Below, piece by piece: positions 57,618-64,000 of a stretch of DNA of 64,000 nucleotides (the first letter of the stretch is position 1; each line of letters opens with the position of its first letter). Below the pieces are notes generated by a model. That model saw only the letters and a list, made by a program, of their open reading frames with translations, was not told the origin of the DNA and did no database searches. Origin of the DNA: Vreelandella neptunia (GTDB taxonomy: Bacteria > Pseudomonadota > Gammaproteobacteria > Pseudomonadales > Halomonadaceae). The DNA lies in assembly GCF_034479615.1 (NCBI RefSeq), contig NZ_CP140255.1, positions 4,774,001 through 4,838,000 of the forward strand, read 5' to 3'. A program made the position numbers and the translations under genes.

Positions 57618-58811
57618 ATGACTCAGACCATCGAAACGCCAGTGGTTCACGACCAAGCGCGACTTAGCCAAGAGGCCAAGCGTGTTACCTACATCGGTGC
57701 GTGGTTGGATGCCCTGTTGAGCATCGTCAAAGTCACGATCGGCTTTATGGTTGGCTCAGCGGCATTGATTGCCGACGGTATTCACTCTCTATCAGATTTA
57801 GTCACCGATGGCTTTGTCTTGGCGGCCATTCACTATGGGCGTCAGGAGCCCGATAAAGATCACCACTACGGCCACGGCCGTATCGAAACCCTGACGACCC
57901 TGCTGCTGGGAAGCGTACTGATTTTCGTGGCTGGCGCGATTGCCTGGTCGAGCCTGGATCGCCTGTTTAGCGGCACTGACGTTAACGCCCCGGGCGCGGT
58001 GGCAATCGTGATTACCGTCATTGCACTGTTTAGCAAAGAGTGGATTTTTCGCTACACCATGCGGGTCGCCAAGCGGGTAAAGTCGAAATTACTTGAAGCC
58101 AACGCTTGGCACTCACGTAGCGATGCGCTCTCCACTGCCGTAGTACTGGTGGCATTGGTGGGTGCCCAGTTCGGCCTGGGTTGGTTGGATGCCGTGGCCG
58201 CCATCATTGTGGGTTTATTGGTCGGCAAGGTAGGTTTGGACTTGCTGTGGGAGTCGGCACGGGAATTGGTGGATACTGCGCTACCTGAAGATGTACAGGA
58301 TCAGATGCACGATGTGGCCTGCAGCGTTCCGGGTGTGGATAGTGTTCACGATCTGCGTACCAGGCAATCCGCCGGCTGGGTAATGGTTGATCTACACGTG
58401 GTGGTGGGGCCGAAAATTACCGTGTCGGAAGCCCACGAAATCGGAAACGAAGTCAGCCGCCGCCTACGCCATGAGTTTCCCGCGCTCACCGACGTCATCT
58501 TCCACGTTGACCCCGAAGACGACGCCGGGGCGGGTGATCCAAGCCGCCTTCCCGGCCTCCCGCTCCGCCCTGAAGTAGAGGCCGCGCTGGATGCGCGCTG
58601 GTACAAACACCCGGTGTGGCGCACCCTGAACGAGCTTCAGTTGCACTACTTGGAGGATAAGGTGTCGGTATCGTTGATCATTGATGACGCGGTGCATCAG
58701 CCGCCCCAGTGCCTCGCTAGTCAGCTAAAAGCGCTGGCTAGCGATATCGAGTGGCTCGGCCACGTTGAGGTGCTGTTTATTACCCGAGCGGCCAGCAGCT
58801 CCATGCGCTAA
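57618..58811 (+). CDS. Cation diffusion facilitator family transporter
   Basis: A 397-residue CDF transporter. The metal-site aspartates lie in ADGIHSLSDLVTDGF and in HSRSDALSTAVVL; HYGHGRIETL follows TM2. A cytoplasmic ferredoxin-like domain extends the C-terminus (WVMVDLHVVVGPKITV). It should export zinc, iron, manganese or related divalent ions. The ATG at 57618 follows AAGG; a longer frame at 57597 is possible but unsupported. Confidence 0.93.
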   Translation: MTQTIETPVVHDQARLSQEAKRVTYIGAWLDALLSIVKVTIGFMVGSAALIADGIHSLSDLVTDGFVLAAIHYGRQEPDKDHHYGHGRIETLTTLLLGSVLIFVAGAIAWSSLDRLFSGTDVNAPGAVAIVITVIALFSKEWIFRYTMRVAKRVKSKLLEANAWHSRSDALSTAVVLVALVGAQFGLGWLDAVAAIIVGLLVGKVGLDLLWESARELVDTALPEDVQDQMHDVACSVPGVDSVHDLRTRQSAGWVMVDLHVVVGPKITVSEAHEIGNEVSRRLRHEFPALTDVIFHVDPEDDAGAGDPSRLPGLPLRPEVEAALDARWYKHPVWRTLNELQLHYLEDKVSVSLIIDDAVHQPPQCLASQLKALASDIEWLGHVEVLFITRAASSSMR

Positions 58812-58833
58812 TCCTTAAACCCTTACACTGCGC

Positions 58834-60210
58834 TTAAGAAAGCAGCAACGTGGCGATACTGAAGTAGATCACCACGCCAGAAGCATCGATAAGCGTGGTC
58901 ACCAGCGGTGCCGATGCCGTGGCGGGGTCGACCTTAAAGCGCTCTAATACAAACGGCAGGCACATCCCCAGCAGGCTACCGAACAGCACGATGGTGACCA
59001 TGCTAAAGGCAACTACCATCGCCAGCGCTTCGCCCCCTCGCATTATGCCAATCGGCGTTACCGCGATGGCCATGGTGATACCCAGTGACCCGGCGACAAG
59101 TAGCTCGCGGCCCAGTAGTTTGCCCCAATCTTTGACACCCACGTCACCGGTCGCCATACCGCGCACCATCAGTGTGGCTGCCTGGGCCCCAGCGTTACCG
59201 CCACTACCGATCAACAGCGGTAAAAAGAACACCAGCGCTACCTGGGCGGCAATGGTCTCTTCAAAATAGGCGATCCCAGCTCCCGAGAACAAGTTGGCAA
59301 AGACCAACAGTACCAGCCAAAACACCCGTTTGCGGTACAGGCTCCAGAGCGGCACACGGCTAACGCCATCTTCCAACTGGCCGATCGACATGCCTTTGTG
59401 GAAATCTTCGGTGGCCTCCGATTCGGCCACGTCCATGGCGTCATCGTGAGTCACGATACCGACCATACGATCTTCCGCATCAATCACCGGCAGTGCTAAC
59501 AGGTCGTACTTCGCCACAATTCGGGCGACATCTTCCTGGGCATTATCAACCCGGGTACTGATGACATCTTTGATCATAATGTCATCAACAATGGCACCGG
59601 GGCGTGCCACCATAAGCTGACGCAGCGACATGGTTCCGATCAATTGCCCGTCGCTATCGAGAATATATAGCTGGTAGACCGTTTCCGCATCGGGGGCCGT
59701 CTGGCGTACCCGCATCATTGCTTGCGACACCGTCATGCCACTGGCTATGGAGACATAGTCAGAGGTCATAATGGCGCCGGCGGTACCCTCTTCGTAGCTG
59801 GCAAGCCGCTTTAGGTCTTCCCGCTCGCGGTGGGCCATGCGACGCAGGAGTGCTTCACGGCGATCTTCACTGAGGAGATTAAACAAATCGGCGCGTTCGT
59901 CCGACCCCATCTCTTCCAGCAGCTTAAGTACCTGGCTGTCATTCAGTTCCCCGACGACCTCAAGCTGGCTCTCACCGGGCAAATAGCCCAGTACGTTCGC
60001 AGCACGCTCGGCAGACAGAATATCCAGCAACGCGAGCGCCGCAGGCAGCTCTTCGTCATCTTCAATCATTTCTTCGAGCACTTCACCGATATCCGCGGAG
60101 CGGGTTTCGGCCAAACGCAAGGAGAGCACCGATTTACTGGGCACTTCCTTGGCCAACTCGTCGAGCAGCTCGGCTTTTAATTCCTGTAGGCTTTCATCAT
60201 TCAGTGCCAT
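58834..60210 (-). CDS. mgtE: Magnesium transporter MgtE
   Basis: A 458-residue MgtE. The N-terminal cytoplasmic domain (EMGSDERADLFNLL), two CBS domains (residues about 135-260), a plug helix, and five membrane helices with LPLLIGSGGNAGAQAATLMVRG match the family. The cytoplasmic parts sense magnesium and close the channel. It is the first gene after the atp operon terminator, on the same minus strand. Confidence 0.95.
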   Translation of the reverse strand: MALNDESLQELKAELLDELAKEVPSKSVLSLRLAETRSADIGEVLEEMIEDDEELPAALALLDILSAERAANVLGYLPGESQLEVVGELNDSQVLKLLEEMGSDERADLFNLLSEDRREALLRRMAHREREDLKRLASYEEGTAGAIMTSDYVSIASGMTVSQAMMRVRQTAPDAETVYQLYILDSDGQLIGTMSLRQLMVARPGAIVDDIMIKDVISTRVDNAQEDVARIVAKYDLLALPVIDAEDRMVGIVTHDDAMDVAESEATEDFHKGMSIGQLEDGVSRVPLWSLYRKRVFWLVLLVFANLFSGAGIAYFEETIAAQVALVFFLPLLIGSGGNAGAQAATLMVRGMATGDVGVKDWGKLLGRELLVAGSLGITMAIAVTPIGIMRGGEALAMVVAFSMVTIVLFGSLLGMCLPFVLERFKVDPATASAPLVTTLIDASGVVIYFSIATLLLS

Positions 60211-60320
60211 GACTCTCCCCCTTGCGCTTACAAGCGTCGTGCTGCCGAACTAATCCATCGCCCAGCCCATCCTACTGACCAAGCTCGTCATACTTACTTA
60301 TTTAACTGCCAAACAAAAAA

Positions 60321-60359
60321 AACGCCCCTTAAACCCTGGTAGCGGGTTTAAGGGGCGTT
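60321..60359 (-). terminator. Terminator of the atp operon
   Basis: AACGCCCCTTAAACCC pairs perfectly with GGGTTTAAGGGGCGTT over 16 bases with a seven-base loop; on the minus strand it is followed by TTTTTTGTTT, a strong rho-independent terminator, 25 bases after the atpC stop. Confidence 0.92.
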
Positions 60360-60383
60360 GGACACACGCCAAGTGCGTGGGTG

Positions 60384-60812
60384 TTAGCCTTTACCCGCCT
60401 TTTTACGCAGCTGCTGAATCGTTCGCAGCTGTGCAACGGCTTCGGCAAGTTCAGCGGCAGCGCGAGTATAATCGAGCTCCGATGACTTCTCATTAAAGGC
60501 TTTCAGCGCCTGCTGACGTGCTTCTTCGGCAGCGGCCTCGTTGAGGTCGCTGGCACGCGATGCAGAGTCGGCCAGAATCGTCACGACATCCGGCTGGACT
60601 TCCATGAAGCCCCCCGAGACAAAGAAGTTCTCCTCCTTGCCATCATCGTGAATCACGCGAACCGGACCCGGCTGAAGCTCGGTCAGCAGCGGAGCGTGAC
60701 CCGGCAAAACACCCAGGTCACCCATAATCCCGGAAGCAATCACCTGCTCAACGGTACCTGAGAAGATCGATGCTTCAGCGCTGACGATATTGCAAGTAAA
60801 GCTATTCGCCAT
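60384..60812 (-). CDS. atpC: ATP synthase epsilon subunit
   Basis: A 142-residue F1 epsilon subunit (FTCNIVSAEASIFSGTVEQV, GDLGVLPGHAPLLTELQPG), a beta-sandwich followed by a two-helix C-terminal hairpin that inhibits ATP hydrolysis. It is the last gene of the operon, 24 bases after atpD, and is followed by the strong hairpin terminator. Confidence 0.96.
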   Translation of the reverse strand: MANSFTCNIVSAEASIFSGTVEQVIASGIMGDLGVLPGHAPLLTELQPGPVRVIHDDGKEENFFVSGGFMEVQPDVVTILADSASRASDLNEAAAEEARQQALKAFNEKSSELDYTRAAAELAEAVAQLRTIQQLRKKAGKG

Positions 60813-60836
60813 AGCGAATCCCCCTAATGGACGGGA

Positions 60837-62228
<1,392 letters not shown>

Positions 62229-62289
62229 CTAAAACCTGCAAATGAAACCTGTCTGCCGGGAGCCGTTTAAATAATTGGCTCCCTAGGCG

Positions 62290-63177
62290 TTATACGGCAG
62301 CAGCGCCGCCGACGATCTCAGAAATTTCCTGGGTGATGGCGGCCTGACGGGCCTTGTTGTAGACCATCTCCAGATCGTCGATAAGGCCGCCTGCGTTGTC
62401 AGTGGCACTTTTCATAGCGATCATTCGGGCGGCTTGTTCACAAGCGCCGTTTTCCACTACCGCCTGATACACCTGCGATTCGATGAAACGAACCAGCAGG
62501 CTATCAAGCAACGCCTTGGCATCCGGTTCATACAGGTAGTCCCAGCTTCCGGGACGGGCGTTTTCGTCGTCTTGCTCAGCGTCTGCACCCATATCAGGCG
62601 ACAGCGGAAGAAGCTGACGAACCACTGGCTTTTGGGTCATGGTGTTCACAAACTCGTTGTGCACCACGTAAAGCCGGTCGAGACGTCCTTCATCGTACGC
62701 TTCGAGCATGACCTTAATACTGCCAATCAAACCTTCAACGGTCGGGGCTTCGCCTAAACCACTTTTCGCCGCCACCAAATTGCCACCGTAGTTGCGGAAA
62801 AAGGTGCTGGCCTTAGCGCCCAGAGCACAGAAATCCTGCTCTGCGCCCTGCTTTTTCCACTCGCTGGCCTGTTTGAGTAAGGCTTTGAAGAGGTTGTGGT
62901 TCAAGCCACCGCACAGACCACGGTCTGTAGAGACCACAATGTAACCAACGCGCTTAACCTCGCTACGCTCGACCATATAGTCGTGCCTGTACTCGGGGTT
63001 AGCGTCAGCAATGTGGCCGACCACGTTGCGGATCTGCTTAGCGTAAGGCTGACTAGCTCTCATCAGATCTTGCGCTTTACGCATTTTAGATGCAGCCACC
63101 ATTTCCATGGCGCTGGTGATCTTCTGCGTATTTTTAATGCTCCCGATCTGGGTGCGTATCTCTTTTGCAGCTGCCAT
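62290..63177 (-). CDS. atpG: ATP synthase gamma subunit
   Basis: A 295-residue central-stalk subunit. N-terminal [21 protein letters not shown] and C-terminal [21 protein letters not shown] helices form the coiled coil that rotates in the alpha-beta hexamer. A stretch around residues 195-215 ([19 protein letters not shown]) is acidic and slightly longer than in E. coli gamma (287 residues). Confidence 0.97.
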   Translation of the reverse strand: MAAAKEIRTQIGSIKNTQKITSAMEMVAASKMRKAQDLMRASQPYAKQIRNVVGHIADANPEYRHDYMVERSEVKRVGYIVVSTDRGLCGGLNHNLFKALLKQASEWKKQGAEQDFCALGAKASTFFRNYGGNLVAAKSGLGEAPTVEGLIGSIKVMLEAYDEGRLDRLYVVHNEFVNTMTQKPVVRQLLPLSPDMGADAEQDDENARPGSWDYLYEPDAKALLDSLLVRFIESQVYQAVVENGACEQAARMIAMKSATDNAGGLIDDLEMVYNKARQAAITQEISEIVGGAAAV

Positions 63178-63242
63178 AGCGATCTACCCTTCGTTCGTGG
63201 CTCTCAGAAAGCATGCAAACCCGCCCGCAGGCGGGCCAGACA

Positions 63243-64000
63243 TTACCAGCTCTGAGTCGCCTTGAACTTCTCGAGACCCGACTTCAAGCTGTCTTGAATC
63301 TCACCGTTGTAGTCACCGCTCTGGTTGATCTTGTCGAGTAGATCACCGTGCTCAGACTTCATGTAGTCGTGCAACGCACGCTCGAAGTCCAACACTTTGG
63401 TCACGTCGACGTCGTCCAGATAACCTTCGTTGGCGGCGTACAGCGAGAGCGCCATCTCGGCAACTGACATTGGCGAGTACTGGTTCTGCTTCATCAGCTC
63501 GGTAACACGCTGACCGTGCTCAAGCTGCTTACGCGTCGCTTCATCAAGATCAGAGGCAAACTGCGAGAACGCCGCCAGTTCACGGTACTGGGCCAAGGCT
63601 AGGCGTACGCTACCGCCGAGCTTTTTGATGATTTTGGTCTGCGCCGAACCACCAACACGAGAAACCGACAGACCTGCGTTAATCGCCGGACGGATACCGG
63701 AGTTAAACAGGTTGGTTTCCAGGAAGATCTGACCGTCGGTGATCGAGATCACGTTAGTCGGAACGAACGCAGAAACGTCGCCCCCCTGGGTTTCGATGAT
63801 CGGCAGGGCGGTTAAGGAACCGGTTTTGCCTTTCACTTCACCGTTGGTGAACTTCTCAACATAGTCGGCGTTAACGCGCGCAGCACGCTCGAGCAGACGC
63901 GAGTGGAGATAGAAGACGTCACCAGGATAAGCTTCACGACCTGGCGGACGACGCAGCAGCAGCGATACCTGACGGTAGGCAACGGCCTGCTTCGAGAGAT
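63243..64000 (-). CDS. atpA: ATP synthase alpha subunit, C-terminal part
   Basis: The frame stays open to the window end, so the N-terminal part, including the P-loop, is outside. The visible 252 residues begin [20 protein letters not shown] and include the [13 protein letters not shown] segment, the [17 protein letters not shown]-type stretch with Arg ([12 protein letters not shown]), and the C-terminal helical domain. This is the non-catalytic nucleotide-binding F1 subunit, with the arginine finger SVSRVGG. It precedes atpG in the operon. Confidence 0.96.
   Translation of the reverse strand, partial: LSKQAVAYRQVSLLLRRPPGREAYPGDVFYLHSRLLERAARVNADYVEKFTNGEVKGKTGSLTALPIIETQGGDVSAFVPTNVISITDGQIFLETNLFNSGIRPAINAGLSVSRVGGSAQTKIIKKLGGSVRLALAQYRELAAFSQFASDLDEATRKQLEHGQRVTELMKQNQYSPMSVAEMALSLYAANEGYLDDVDVTKVLDFERALHDYMKSEHGDLLDKINQSGDYNGEIQDSLKSGLEKFKATQSW

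Overview
The window looks like a chromosomal segment of a Halomonas-type gammaproteobacterium (Halomonadaceae). The core gene order resembles the Pseudomonas/Halomonas chromosome: rubredoxin reductase-HU, oxyR-recG, gmk-rpoZ-spoT-ridA, yicC/rph/crc/pyrE, rep-cytochrome c5, glmS-glmU and the atp operon. A NhaD sodium/proton antiporter and an exported cytochrome with a very acidic linker fit a halophile. This assignment rests on recalled synteny and protein sequence by eye, not on a database search.

Layout. 1-2.2 kb: the end of a rubredoxin reductase, an HU protein, a small SCP2-like protein and a LysR regulator. 2.2-8.9 kb: a minus-strand run encoding a two-gene membrane transporter, an M20 amidohydrolase, a 3-hydroxyisobutyrate-dehydrogenase-like enzyme, an aldehyde dehydrogenase, a VOC protein and a short-tailed serine acetyltransferase; the first five look like uptake, hydrolysis and two oxidation steps for an unknown amide or N-acyl compound. 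9.1-19 kb: core genes (yccS, recG, oxyR, an epimerase-like gene, ridA, spoT, rpoZ, gmk).

19.1-39 kb: an accessory stretch lying between gmk and yicC, which are neighbours in Pseudomonas. It starts with miscellaneous genes (extensin-like peptidase, glycine-zipper lipoprotein, MFS exporter, AlkA-like glycosylase, DUF1989, pirin, alcohol dehydrogenase, histidine phosphatase). From 25.9 to 37.1 kb follows a GC-rich catabolic cluster: LuxR-type regulator, two SDR dehydrogenases, a MoaF protein, an APC permease, a single 1012-residue P450/adrenodoxin-reductase-like/flavodoxin-like fusion, an FAD amine oxidase, a RidA protein and an ornithine-cyclodeaminase-family protein. I read it as a pathway importing an amine, oxidising it with a self-sufficient P450 and an FAD oxidase, handling the imine with RidA and the cyclodeaminase homologue, and oxidising alcohols or carbonyls with the SDRs. 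The fusion enzyme is the most unusual object in the window. Hairpins occur in five intercistronic gaps of the cluster. The stretch ends with an XRE-ImmA/IrrE plus PIN toxin-antitoxin-like pair with its own palindromic promoter region.

39-64 kb: core genes again: yicC, rph, nuclease-dead crc, pyrE, trmL, rep, a diheme cytochrome c, a GNAT enzyme, a two-component system, a CBS protein, nhaD, glmS, glmU, an ApbE lipoprotein, uppP, a cation diffusion facilitator, mgtE and the 3' part of the atp operon (atpA, cut by the window edge, then atpG, atpD, atpC). No rRNA, tRNA, CRISPR array, integrase or insertion sequence was seen.
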